The notes: generated from the letters alone by a model not told the origin. 64,000 bases of DNA from JBBDMX01 sp040878035 (GCA_040878035.1 JBBDMX010000069.1:23833-87832), one strand, 5' to 3'. Shown: positions 53,176 to 61,059, counted from the first letter of the stretch. Made by a program: numbers and translations.

Positions 53176-53340
53176 ATGGGACTGATTCTGCTGATCATCG
53201 TGATCATGTTACTTGTCGGTGTGATGCCCACCTGGGGCCACAGCCGTAAGTGGGGTTACGGCCCCAGCGGCGGCATGGGCCTGGTGCTGGTGATCGTGTT
53301 GATATTGCTGCTGCTGGGGCACCTGCCCCACCGGTTCTGA
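53176..53340 (+). CDS. DUF3309-family small membrane protein
   Basis: 54 aa from MGLILLIIVIMLLVGVMP at 53176 with AAAGGAG nine bases upstream. Two hydrophobic helices around the family motif PTWGHSRKWGYGPSGGMG and a second helix LVLVIVLILLLLGHLPHRF. Function unknown; often found with other small stress-linked membrane proteins. Confidence 0.85.
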   Translation: MGLILLIIVIMLLVGVMPTWGHSRKWGYGPSGGMGLVLVIVLILLLLGHLPHRF

Positions 53341-53427
53341 GCCACAGTCCAAGCGCCCAAACCCAAACTCCAGCTTGACTCTGGCATGAGATTCAAGGGG
53401 ACAAGGGCCAACCAATTGAGGGGTTCC

Positions 53428-53667
53428 ATGCACCGATACGGCGATGCAACATCCAGACCACACAGGTTCGAAGACAACTCCAAAACGTCGGCCGTATGCA
53501 GCTACCGCCAGATCGCCCGCATTCTCGCCGAGCGCGAGGGTACACGCTTAAGCCAGGCGCGTGTCGGCCGGATGTGCCGGTCCGCGGAGGCCAGACTGGC
53601 CAGTCTCTTGCTGGCCGATCCGGAGATCCGCGCCCGACTGCGCCTGAGCTCGGCGCGGCTTCAGTGA
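53428..53667 (+). CDS. Small helix-turn-helix protein (sigma region 4-like)
   Basis: 79 aa from MHRYGDATSRPHRFED at 53428, with GAGGGG six bases upstream; an earlier ATG at 53386 has no ribosome site. SYRQIARILAEREGTRLSQA, followed by RVGRMCRSAEARLASLLLA, has the form of a sigma-70 region 4 or FixJ-type HTH. No other domain. Could be a local regulator of the small-membrane-protein cluster (inference). Confidence 0.55.
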   Translation: MHRYGDATSRPHRFEDNSKTSAVCSYRQIARILAEREGTRLSQARVGRMCRSAEARLASLLLADPEIRARLRLSSARLQ

Positions 53668-53775
53668 GCGGCGCCTATTGGGGGGTTGTGCATGGAACCG
53701 GGGACACCAAATATCGCCGCTGCACGGTGCAGCGCAGGGCCCCTGTCTTGCGAATACTTACTGAAGGAGTTCATC

Positions 53776-53994
53776 ATGAATCCTCAACGCATTGGTGGAA
53801 TAATCCTTCTGGTGGGTGGAGTAATCCTGTTCATCGTCGGGATGAACGCTTCGGACTCGCTGGCGGACCGGTGGAGTAATTTCTTCACTGGGCGCTTCAC
53901 CGACACCACGGTGTGGTACATCGTCGGCGGCATCGTGTCGGCAGCCATTGGTGGGATGATGGTTCTCTTCGGTGGCCGCAGTACGACCTCGTAA
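53776..53994 (+). CDS. DUF3185-family small membrane protein
   Basis: 72 aa from MNPQRIGGIILLVGGVIL at 53776 with AAGGAG eight bases upstream. First helix RIGGIILLVGGVILFIVGM, then the loop NASDSLADRWSNFFTGRFTD and the second helix WYIVGGIVSAAIGGMMVLFG. Inner-membrane protein of unknown function. Confidence 0.85.
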   Translation: MNPQRIGGIILLVGGVILFIVGMNASDSLADRWSNFFTGRFTDTTVWYIVGGIVSAAIGGMMVLFGGRSTTS

Positions 53995-54171
53995 ACTTGA
54001 TCAGGAACAAACGGCTCAAGTCTGCTGCAAGTGAAAGCGGTTGCCCGTTGCGCCAGGTGCCGCTAAACCATGAATTGTTTCAGCTGCCCCAGCGTATGGG
54101 ACAGCTCTCGGCAACTTTGGACCCCAGTTCGGACAAGCTCCCGACGACGGTCCTCCTTGAAAGGAAATGCC

Positions 54172-54726
54172 ATGAAACGTTATCCCCTGAGTGTAATGTG
54201 TGTGGTGGCGGGTGTGATGGGCCTACTGACGGTGGGTGGCTGTGCGACGGCGCCCAGCACGGTGGAAGGCAAGGCCGACATTCAGCGCGATGCCGCCATG
54301 GCGCTGACCAAGGCCAAGGCGAACGACTCCTCGCTGGCCAAACTCTTGAACGCCGCCTCGGGTTACGCGGTCTTCCCGTCGGTCGGCAAAGGCGCCGCAG
54401 GGATCGGCGGCGCCTATGGCAAAGGCGTGCTCTATGAGAATGGCATGGCCGTGGGCTATTGCGATGTGAGCCAGGCGACCATCGGCCTGCAACTCGGCGG
54501 GCAGGCCTACACCGAGATCATCGCCTTCGAAACCCGGCCAGCCATCGAAAGCTTCAAGCAGGGCAATTTCGAATTCGACGCCCAGGCCACCGCCGTGGCG
54601 CTCAAATCCGGCGCCGGCGCCAACGCCAAGTACAACAACGGCGTGGCGGTCTTCACCATGGACGAAGCGGGCCTGATGTACGAAGCCTCAGTAGGCGGGC
54701 AGAAGTTCAGCTACCAGCCCAAGTGA
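54172..54726 (+). CDS. YSC84-related SYLF-domain lipoprotein
   Basis: 184 aa from MKRYPLSVMCVVAGVMG at 54172, AAAGGAA upstream. Lipobox TVGGC near residue 23. The SYLF/Ysc84 lipid-binding domain covers the rest: SGYAVFPSVGKGAAGIGGAY, GKGVLYENGMAVGYCDVSQA, TIGLQLGGQAYTEIIAFET and a final AGLMYEASVGGQKFSY. Such proteins are often induced by osmotic or desiccation stress. Last gene of the island; an intrinsic terminator follows. Confidence 0.9.
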   Translation: MKRYPLSVMCVVAGVMGLLTVGGCATAPSTVEGKADIQRDAAMALTKAKANDSSLAKLLNAASGYAVFPSVGKGAAGIGGAYGKGVLYENGMAVGYCDVSQATIGLQLGGQAYTEIIAFETRPAIESFKQGNFEFDAQATAVALKSGAGANAKYNNGVAVFTMDEAGLMYEASVGGQKFSYQPK

Positions 54727-54766
54727 CGAGCAAGCCATCCCCGCGGATCGTGTGGACCAAGATTGG

Positions 54767-54799
54767 GGCCGGTGCACCTGAGCGTGCACCGGCCTTTTT
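54767..54799 (+). terminator. Intrinsic terminator after the SYLF gene
   Basis: Perfect 11-bp stem GGCCGGTGCAC / GTGCACCGGCC with a 6-nt loop and five Ts, 40 bp after the stop codon. Confidence 0.9.
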
Positions 54800-54824
54800 C
54801 GTTGCCGATCACTTTCACGCCAGG

Positions 54825-54977
54825 TCATGCCGGCGCCGCCAGGTGATCCACAATCGCCGCATTGGGAACTTCATGCGGCAACTTGCCGTGGCGCACCACC
54901 AGTGCCGCGGTCACCCCGGCGGCTTCACCCAGTGCCACGGCATTCCCCCTGACCCGGTAACTCGAGTGTTGTCGCAT
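54825..54977 (-). pseudogene. Remnant of an FAD-dependent oxidoreductase C-terminus
   Basis: A 50-codon frame reads MRQHSSYRVRGNAVALGEAA and then GVTAALVVRHGKLPHEVPNA. R-V-x-G-x-A-x-A-x-G-x-A-A-G-x-x-A-A-L-x-V is the terminal FAD-binding helix of planctomycete-type FAD-dependent oxidoreductases (BbsF-like, usually over 450 aa). Everything upstream has been lost and psd begins 22 bp away. Read as a decayed gene end; expression unlikely. Confidence 0.6.
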
Positions 54978-54998
54978 GGATCAGGCTCCGGCAGGACG

Positions 54999-55712
54999 CT
55001 AGGCCGGGCGAATGGTCTCGACGGCTTGATGCGGTCCCGGCTTGGCCGCCGGCTCGATCGGCACGGGCAGCTTCGCCAGCACCGTCAACCCGCCGGCCAC
55101 ACGCTGGCCCTTGTGCACCAGCACCTGCGGCGCGTCGCTCTGACGCAGGTACAACTCGGTCGTCGAGCCGAACTTGATCATGCCAAAGCGCTGGCCACGC
55201 TGGAGCTGATCGCCGACTTTCAGCCGACACACGATCGTCCGCGCGATCGCGCCGGACACCTGCCGCACCGCCGCCATCGCCTGGTCATCATCAGGCGACG
55301 CCAGCACGATCAGCATCGACTCATTCACTTCCGCCGACTGCGGATTCAGCGCGTTCATGAACTTGCCCGGCTTGTGCGTCAGCGACAGCACCTTCGCATC
55401 GCACGGGCTTCGGTTGACATGCACATCCAACACCGACAGAAAGATGCGGATGCACGTGGCCGACTCGCCCAGCGGTTGGTAGTGCTCGATCGCATGCACC
55501 GAACTCACCACGCCGTCGGCGGGACTGATCATCAGGCCGCGTCCGCTGGGAACCCGCCGCGGCGGATCACGGAAGAACGACAGGAGCGCCAGCGTCGCCA
55601 GCGTCACCAAGGCGCCGGCCCACCACCAGCGCAGGTAAAGCGCCAACGCGATCAGCGCCCCGCCGACCACGAGAATGATCAGCCACTCGCGTTTACCGTA
55701 TGGAGTGAGCAT
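54999..55712 (-). CDS. psd: Phosphatidylserine decarboxylase proenzyme
   Basis: Makes phosphatidylethanolamine from phosphatidylserine. 237 aa from MLTPYGKREWLIILVVG at 55712. Two N-terminal membrane segments (WLIILVVGGALIALALYL and GALVTLATLALLSFF). Core motifs: RDPPRRVPSGRGLMISPADG, FLSVLDVHVNRSPCDAKV and the self-cleavage site in GMIKFGSTTELYL; cleavage before the Ser would create the pyruvoyl cofactor. Short-form PSD with GST at the site. No phosphatidylserine synthase gene is adjacent. Confidence 0.93.
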   Translation of the reverse strand: MLTPYGKREWLIILVVGGALIALALYLRWWWAGALVTLATLALLSFFRDPPRRVPSGRGLMISPADGVVSSVHAIEHYQPLGESATCIRIFLSVLDVHVNRSPCDAKVLSLTHKPGKFMNALNPQSAEVNESMLIVLASPDDDQAMAAVRQVSGAIARTIVCRLKVGDQLQRGQRFGMIKFGSTTELYLRQSDAPQVLVHKGQRVAGGLTVLAKLPVPIEPAAKPGPHQAVETIRPA

Positions 55713-55769
55713 GAATAGTCGCCCCAGAACACGGACCACCACGGATAGGTGGGCCTCCACGCCGGGGCA

Positions 55770-55862
55770 GCGTCCGCAAAGCCCCCGGATTTCCCCCCGG
55801 GTTTCCCCGTGGATTTCCAGCGCGACGAGCCCGACCTTCGGGAGACCTCAGGTCCGGCTTGG
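55770..55862. repeat. CCGACCTTCGGGAGACCTCAGGTCCGG composite repeat
   Basis: GACCTTCGGGAGACCTCAGGTC hairpin preceded by several CCCGG/CCGGATTTCCC units. Lies between psd and the HTH-membrane gene. Same family as 9397-9478 and 17040-17155. Confidence 0.65.
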
Positions 55863-55874
55863 CGTTCCTTTATC

Positions 55875-56759
55875 TCACGCCTTGCTGCGGCCGACGAAGA
55901 AGCCGATCGCGCCCAGGATGATGCTCAGCACCAGCAAGCCGCCGGCGTACATCATCACCGTCTGCGTCGAGTCGGCGATCGCGGGTACCAGCGCCGGCGA
56001 GCCGCCGGCCATCAGCCCAAAGGCGATGAACATCAGCACGACCAGCGCCACCAGCGCGCCAAACAGCAGCCCGACGGTCATACCGCTGCCGGCGCCGTCG
56101 TAAGCTTCCTCAGTGATATAGTTGACCGGCACCATGCCCGGCGACGCGCCTTGGCCGGCCTGCAAATTCTCCAGGCCGCTGGCGCCGCTGGCCTCGGCCG
56201 CCAACGCCGACTCCAGCGCGCTGCCCGAGGCCACGCCCGTCCCGCTCACGCCCGTGTCCAGCTTGGCGTCCGAGGCCTCGCCACTGGGATAGATCTCATC
56301 CAGCTCCACCCCCAGGCTCGTGTCGTCGCTCTCACGCGTCAGGTCCAAGAGACCGCTGCCTGAGCCCACGCTCTCCAGCGCCAACTCTTCCTCATCGCCC
56401 ACCGGGTGCGAGGTGATCTGCGTCTGGGCGCTGGGGTCGGCCGGCTCGATCTCGCCGGCGTCGAACACGCTCACGCCCGTCGCCTGGCGCGGATCTTCCT
56501 TGCGGCCCGCGCCCGGTTTGCGCGGCTCGGCCAGGCTCACGTGATCCGTCTCATCGCTGGCCAACGGAAGCGCGCCGCCCGACCCGCCGGCGCTGCCCCC
56601 CTTGGCGGCCATGCTGTCCACCTGGTCACGCTTGAACATCAGCTTGTCGCGATCGCGGAACTGCTGAAGCTTCCCGCTGCCCGCCATCGCCTTGACCTGA
56701 TCGGGCGCCACACCCAGTTGCTGGGCCGCCTCTTCCAACGTGTAAAACATCTTGGCCAT
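55875..56759 (-). CDS. HTH-domain protein with acidic linker and two membrane helices
   Basis: 294 aa from MAKMFYTLEEAAQQLGV at 56759. Residues 1-45 form an excisionase/MerR-like HTH (YTLEEAAQQLGVAPDQVKAM, then QFRDRDKLMFKRDQVDSMA). Residues 50-215 are low-complexity, rich in Gly, Ser, Asp and Glu. Two C-terminal membrane helices: MTVGLLFGALVALVVLMFIA and MYAGGLLVLSIILGAIGFFV. This layout is known to me only from planctomycetes; a DNA-binding or peptide-binding domain at the membrane is unexplained. Confidence 0.72.
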   Translation of the reverse strand: MAKMFYTLEEAAQQLGVAPDQVKAMAGSGKLQQFRDRDKLMFKRDQVDSMAAKGGSAGGSGGALPLASDETDHVSLAEPRKPGAGRKEDPRQATGVSVFDAGEIEPADPSAQTQITSHPVGDEEELALESVGSGSGLLDLTRESDDTSLGVELDEIYPSGEASDAKLDTGVSGTGVASGSALESALAAEASGASGLENLQAGQGASPGMVPVNYITEEAYDGAGSGMTVGLLFGALVALVVLMFIAFGLMAGGSPALVPAIADSTQTVMMYAGGLLVLSIILGAIGFFVGRSKA

Positions 56760-56827
56760 TGAACCGGCTCCTGATTGGATGGAACAACGAATATACTTTA
56801 TGTGGAACGTTCGTCGCTGACAAGCCG

Positions 56828-56940
56828 ACAGGAAAACGCACAAAAGCAGAAAACAAGGAAAATGCGGAAAATCAAGAACAAGCAGCGGCCGTATTCCGAT
56901 TTTCTGCGTTTTCTGTTTTTCTGCCTTTTCTGATTTTCCT
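56828..56940. repeat. AGGAAAACGCACAAAAGCAGAAAAC inverted repeat
   Basis: Left: AGCAGAAAACAAGGAAAATGC; right: TTTTCTGCGTTTTCTGTTTTTC and GCCTTTTCTGATTTTCC. It resembles the middle tracts of the elements at 12118 and 38197 and ends at the phosphoesterase start codon. Confidence 0.7.
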
Positions 56941-56941
56941 C

Positions 56942-57829
56942 ATGCTCACCCACGCCATCGACCTCCGCTTGCCCGACCTGCCCCCCGCCGTCGAGGGTCT
57001 GCGCATCGCCCACCTGTCGGACTTGCACATCGGCATGCGCCGGCCGCGGCATCGCCGCATCATGCGCGAACTGGACAGCCTCGACGCCGACTTGGTCCTG
57101 CTCACCGGCGACTACATGAACAAGCCCGGGGATGAGCAATCGGCCCTGGGCGTCATGCGGCAGATCACCGCCTGTCTGCACCCGCGCCTGGGCGTCTTTG
57201 GCTGCTTCGGCAATCATGACTCGCCCAGCCTCCGCCGCAGGTTCAGCGACCTGCCCGTCCATTGGCTCAACAATGCCGCCCACCAGTTCGACGATCTGCC
57301 CATCCTGCTCATGGGCCTGGAAAGCGACGGCTTCCGCGATCCCGACTCGATCGCCCTGCTGGCGGACTTGGACCGACAAGGTCTGTCCCACGGCCATGAC
57401 ACTTGGGAGCAGGAGGCAAAATCCGAAGTCCGAAGTCCGAAATCAGCAGCAAATCCGAAATCCGAAATCCGAAATCGGAAATCCGAAATCAGCCCCCGCC
57501 CGCTCCAACTCATGCTCTCCCACTATCCCATGTACCTGCCCACCGTCGCCGATATGGGCGTCGATCTGATGTTCAGCGGCCACACCCATGGCGGCCAGTG
57601 GCGCGTCCCCTTCGCCGGTCCATTCTACAACTCCAGCGATCTGCCCATGACGCTCAGCTCCGGCATCCTGCGCCATCGCCGAACCCTCTGCGTCGTGTCC
57701 CGCGGCCTGGGCGAAACCTGGCTGCCCATCCGACTCTTCTGCCCCCCGCAACTGCCCGTCTACACCCTCCACCGCGGCCCCCTGCCCGGCCAACACACCG
57801 ACCGCCTGGAAAACGTCCAACCGTGGTGA
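56942..57829 (+). CDS. Metallophosphoesterase with in-frame repeat insertion
   Basis: 295 aa from MLTHAIDLRLPDLPPAV at 56942. Calcineurin-like fold: IAHLSDLHIG (D-x-H), LLTGDYMN (GD), FGCFGNHD (GNHD), LSHYPMYL and FSGHTHGGQW (GHTH). All metal ligands are present. The closest general type is the YaeI/YkuE group, some of which act on lipids. Residues about 157-184 (AKSEVRSPKSAANPKSEIRN) are encoded by AAATCCGAAGTCCGA repeats and lie between two conserved motifs. Confidence 0.88.
   Translation: MLTHAIDLRLPDLPPAVEGLRIAHLSDLHIGMRRPRHRRIMRELDSLDADLVLLTGDYMNKPGDEQSALGVMRQITACLHPRLGVFGCFGNHDSPSLRRRFSDLPVHWLNNAAHQFDDLPILLMGLESDGFRDPDSIALLADLDRQGLSHGHDTWEQEAKSEVRSPKSAANPKSEIRNRKSEISPRPLQLMLSHYPMYLPTVADMGVDLMFSGHTHGGQWRVPFAGPFYNSSDLPMTLSSGILRHRRTLCVVSRGLGETWLPIRLFCPPQLPVYTLHRGPLPGQHTDRLENVQPW
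57413..57490. repeat. AAATCCGAAATCCGAAATCCG tandem repeat inside the phosphoesterase gene
   Basis: Seven to eight units of ATCCGAAGTCCGA/AATCCGA, coding S-E-[VI]-R-[SN]-P-K-S repeats. The same repeat type sits between genes at 15650-15680 and 18500-18560 in AATCAGAAATCAGA form. Confidence 0.85.
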
Positions 57830-57920
57830 GCCGGAGTAAACCAGGTGAGGGACACAAGGAGACAGGAAGACAAGGACACAGTCGCATCGAACCTCCACAG
57901 AAAGCCCAGCCGCTCCGGCG

Positions 57921-58026
57921 CCTGGGACACCCTCCCGACTCCCGACACCAGTTCTCCCACCGTGGCAAATAACTCCCCCGTTACTCGCTGGGACACCCTC
58001 CCAACTCCCGACACCTGTTCTCCTCA
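57921..58026. repeat. Direct repeat CTGGGACACCCTCCCGACTCCCGACACC
   Basis: Copies at 57922-57959 and 57988-58025 differ at about four positions and are separated by 28 bp (CGTGGCAAATAACTCCCCCG inside). Read on the minus strand as GGTGTCGGGAGTTGGGAGGG. Confidence 0.75.
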
Positions 58027-58061
58027 CTTCCGGGACCGGGGGTAATGGCGCAGCAATTGCG

Positions 58062-58283
58062 GATATCCGGACACTTCCGAAGGATGTCAGCCCCCCTCCC
58101 CTCCCCCCCGAGCGTCATCTTTTGATTTCTCCTTATTTTTCCATGGGTTAGCGAATGTCAGGGTGCGTGTCAGTGGCGTGTCAGGGTGACATTCCGGACA
58201 AACCGCTCCATGAGTTGTAATCTTATCCTTGAGCATATCTTACATCGCAAACAGCAAGATTATGTAAATGTCAGGGACTGACA
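58062..58283. repeat. Element B: homolog of element A
   Basis: Ordered blocks shared with 26721-26923: CGGATATCCGGACA, TGTCAGCCCCCCTCCCC, TGTCAGTGGCGTGTCA followed by GGTGACATT (26 bp, one difference), GTAATCTTATC, GAGCATATCTTACA and AGCAAGATTA. Ends near AATGTCAGGGACTGACA, another TGTCA/TGACA pair. Confidence 0.7.
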
Positions 58284-58777
58284 GTTAATCTGGGAAACCT
58301 TGGAAACCGACTGCCAAGACACAAACAACACAGGACGCAAAGGACGCGGGGGTTCGCTCTGCTGCTCTCCCGCCGTCGCGCTTCGTTCAATACATATAAT
58401 ACCAACGCCACGCATAAAGTCAAGGCACGCAAACCAAAGCTGACGCCGCCGACTCCCCGTCGCTGTCGGGCGGCGCAATCACAGCCCCACACGACTAATC
58501 ATTGATGGCCTGTTTTCGGCCCGGCCCGGTTTCGGCCCCCGGATCTATCGGCCTCCCGTGTGACCTGCCCGCGCGAGCAAGTCGCCTGGCCGTTCGGGCA
58601 AGCGAGCCGCTCGCGCCAGCACCTGGCCCGCCAGCGCAGATACACGACCCACTCGCGCCCTTCACCCACGCCCGATTTCAGTGATCCACCTTATTCGGCC
58701 CTCGATTCGAGCGACGGCCCTTTAGCCGCCCCCGCCAAACCCCTCATCCACGGACCCGCCACGCCCGTACACGCGGA

Positions 58778-58799
58778 ATCAAATGTCCTATCATTTGAT
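58778..58799. promoter_or_regulatory. Palindromic operator candidate upstream of mntH
   Basis: ATCAAATG-N6-CATTTGAT, perfect 8-bp arms, 36 bp before the mntH start. Position and symmetry suit a metalloregulator such as MntR or a Fur-family protein; the sequence does not match a consensus I can name. Confidence 0.5.
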
Positions 58800-58834
58800 G
58801 GCGGCATGTTCGCCTCGCCGGGGACAGATTGGAT

Positions 58835-60304
58835 ATGAACTCGAAGCGGAATTCAATGAAGTATGCGAAGGAAGTGCGCCCGGAGGTCGGGGAAAGGAGC
58901 TTGGGTAGCGGTACGTCCGGCGGCGAGGGTGGTGGGGGGCCGGGCGGGCATCCGTCGTTGGAGGGGATGCACAGTACGATTGCGGTGCCACATCACTCGG
59001 CGGGGTTCTGGCAGAAGTGGCGGGCGTTCGTGGGGCCGGCGCTGCTGGTGAGCGTGGGGTATATGGACCCGGGCAACTGGGGGACGGACTTGCAGGGCGG
59101 TGCGCAATTCAAACATGCGTTGCTGTGGGTGGTGGGGCTGGCGAGTGTGATGGCGATTTTTTTGCAGGTGATGTCAGCTCGCTTGGGTGTGGTGACGGGT
59201 AAGGATTTGGCGCAGTGTTGCCGCGACTGGTACCCGCGTTGGACGCGCATGCCCAACTGGTTTTTGTGTGAGATTGCGATTGCTGCTTGCGATCTGGCGG
59301 AAGTGCTGGGCAGCGCGGTGGCGATCAATTTATTGTTCGGTATTCCGTTGTTGTGGGCGGTGATCATCACGGCGGCGGACGTTTTTTTGATTTTGGGTTT
59401 GCAGCGTTTCGGGATGAGGATGCTGGAGGCGGTGGTGTTGGTGTTGGTGGCGACGATCGGGGCGTGTTATTTCATCGAGATATTTGTATTGCCGCAGACT
59501 TCGCCTGATTTTCTGGAGATGGGCAAGGCGATGTTGACACCGGGTTTGCGGCAGATGGGCATGGCGTATGTGGCGATCGGGATCATCGGCGCGACGGTGA
59601 TGCCGCACAATCTTTATTTGCATTCAGCACTGGTGCAGACCCGCGAGATCAAGAAGGATGAGCAGTCGATTCGCAGTGCGATTCGGTTTAACACTCTTGA
59701 CTCGACGGTGGCATTGTCGATTGCATTTTTCGTGAATGCTGCGATCATGGTGCTGGCAGCGACGGTGTTTTTCGGCAAAGAAAGCGTGACGGTGGCGGGG
59801 GGTGAGGTCGTGCATTTCGGTGCGGACACTGATTGGATTCATGTGGCTTACCTGACGTTGGCGCCGCTGTTGGGCACGGCGGCGGCGAGCATTTTGTTCG
59901 CGGTGGCACTGCTGGCCAGTGGACAGAGCAGCACGATCACCGGCACGCTGGCGGGGCAGGTGGTGATGGAAGGGTTCATGCACTGGCGGCTTTCGCCGTG
60001 GATTCGCCGATTGATTACGCGCGCGCTGGCGATCGTGCCGGCCATCGTCATCATCGGCCTGCGCGGCGAAGGCAGTGTCAACGATCTGCTGGTGCTCAGC
60101 CAGGTGATTCTCGCCATACAGTTACCGCTGGCAATGCTGCCGCTGCTGCACTTCACCAGTTCACGCAAGTACATGGGCAAGTGGCGCAACGGTTGGTTTC
60201 TGATGATCGCCGGTTGGGGCAGTGCGTTATTAATTACAGCGATGGATATTTATGGCATGCCCGAATCACTGAAAGCCGCATGGGCGGTGATCGTGGGACA
60301 ATAG
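58835..60304 (+). CDS. mntH: NRAMP-family divalent metal (Mn/Fe) transporter
   Basis: Proton-coupled Mn2+/Fe2+ importer in the inner membrane. 489 aa from ATG 58835. A Gly-rich cytoplasmic N-terminus of about 60 residues precedes 11 or so membrane segments. Metal-binding motif DPGNWGTDLQGG (TM1) and MPHNLYLHSALVQTR (TM6) are intact, as is GQSSTITGTLAGQVVMEGF. Codon use in the first two-thirds favours G- and T-ending codons (TTG, TTT, GGG), unlike the C-ending bias of neighbours, which hints at separate origin. A uspA-like gene follows by 38 bp. Confidence 0.92.
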   Translation: MNSKRNSMKYAKEVRPEVGERSLGSGTSGGEGGGGPGGHPSLEGMHSTIAVPHHSAGFWQKWRAFVGPALLVSVGYMDPGNWGTDLQGGAQFKHALLWVVGLASVMAIFLQVMSARLGVVTGKDLAQCCRDWYPRWTRMPNWFLCEIAIAACDLAEVLGSAVAINLLFGIPLLWAVIITAADVFLILGLQRFGMRMLEAVVLVLVATIGACYFIEIFVLPQTSPDFLEMGKAMLTPGLRQMGMAYVAIGIIGATVMPHNLYLHSALVQTREIKKDEQSIRSAIRFNTLDSTVALSIAFFVNAAIMVLAATVFFGKESVTVAGGEVVHFGADTDWIHVAYLTLAPLLGTAAASILFAVALLASGQSSTITGTLAGQVVMEGFMHWRLSPWIRRLITRALAIVPAIVIIGLRGEGSVNDLLVLSQVILAIQLPLAMLPLLHFTSSRKYMGKWRNGWFLMIAGWGSALLITAMDIYGMPESLKAAWAVIVGQ

Positions 60305-60342
60305 GCGCCGGCTTATCTGAGTGTACAATTCATTGAGGAGTC

Positions 60343-60762
60343 ATGATGTATCAGACGATTTTGTTAGCGTTGGACACTTCACCTGCCGACCGGGCGATTG
60401 TTGACCACATCAAGGCGCTGGGCGCGATGATGGGAAGTCGGGTGGTGCTGTTGCATGTGGCGACCAGCGCGCAGGCCAAGTGGCGCGGCGACGATGCGGC
60501 CGGGGAGGAAGTCAGTGAATCCCAAAAATATCTGAACGGTATGCAACAGGAATTGGAATCCGCGGGGCTGACCGCACAGGCTGTGCTGTGCTACGGCGAA
60601 CCGGCCAGCGAAATCGTCAAGTACGTTGAAAGCAATAATTGTGATCTGATCGCCATGGGCACGCACGGGCACCGCCTGCTTGGCGATATCCTCCATGGCT
60701 TCACCGCCAGTAAAGTCCAGCACCGCGTCAGCGTTCCGGTTCTGCTTCTGCGAGCCAGATGA
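60343..60762 (+). CDS. Universal stress protein (UspA family)
   Basis: 139 aa. Rossmann-like fold: YQTILLALDTSPADRAIVDH, VVLLHVATSAQ, and the nucleotide loop GTHGHRLLGDILHGFTASKV (G-x2-G-x9-G, with F-T in place of the usual S/T), then VPVLLLRAR. The start is MMYQTI with GAGGAG upstream. Probably co-transcribed with mntH. Confidence 0.92.
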   Translation: MMYQTILLALDTSPADRAIVDHIKALGAMMGSRVVLLHVATSAQAKWRGDDAAGEEVSESQKYLNGMQQELESAGLTAQAVLCYGEPASEIVKYVESNNCDLIAMGTHGHRLLGDILHGFTASKVQHRVSVPVLLLRAR

Positions 60763-61059
60763 GTTGACCTCGCGGGCTGGCGCGAGGCCCGGAACAGACC
60801 CGCCTGCGCTGGCGGGGCGAGAAAGGTGTCAGGATTGCTCTGTCGAAAAGTTCGCGCGGAGCGTTGATCAGGCCGCAACACTGCAGCGTACCTGAGCGTA
60901 AGTCTTGGCATGGGGCCGGCAAAGGTGTCAGAATGAATTATCTCGGGCATCCCAAGGCAGGCTGACGCGCGGTGTTGTCGTTGCCCTGCCCAAGGCGGTT
61001 GAGATGCCCTTCACCGAGCCGTCGCGGTAGGTGGCAACAGGGAAAGGCGCCATTACTGC
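60763..61059. other. Gap with REP-like palindromes
   Basis: Two adjacent hairpins, CCTCGCG-N6-CGCGAGG (60768-60787) and CCCGCC-N6-GGCGGG (60799-60816), then AAAGGTGTCAGGAT (60823) and AAAGGTGTCAGAAT (60922). Hairpins with GTGTCAG motifs recall REP sequences served by RAYT transposases. No coding frame is convincing. Confidence 0.5.

Larger units (their letters stand above)
57830..58834. other. Large intergenic island between the phosphoesterase and mntH
   Basis: About 1 kb without a supported gene. Contains a 39-bp direct repeat (57921 and 57987), element B (58062-58283), AT-richer DNA at 58110-58160 and 58200-58275, and an operator-like dyad (58778-58799). Confidence 0.6.

Noticed and set aside
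53496..53879. 127-codon plus-strand frame overlapping the HTH and DUF3185 genes
   Set aside because: Out of frame with both recognisable proteins, no ribosome site, and no recognisable domain.
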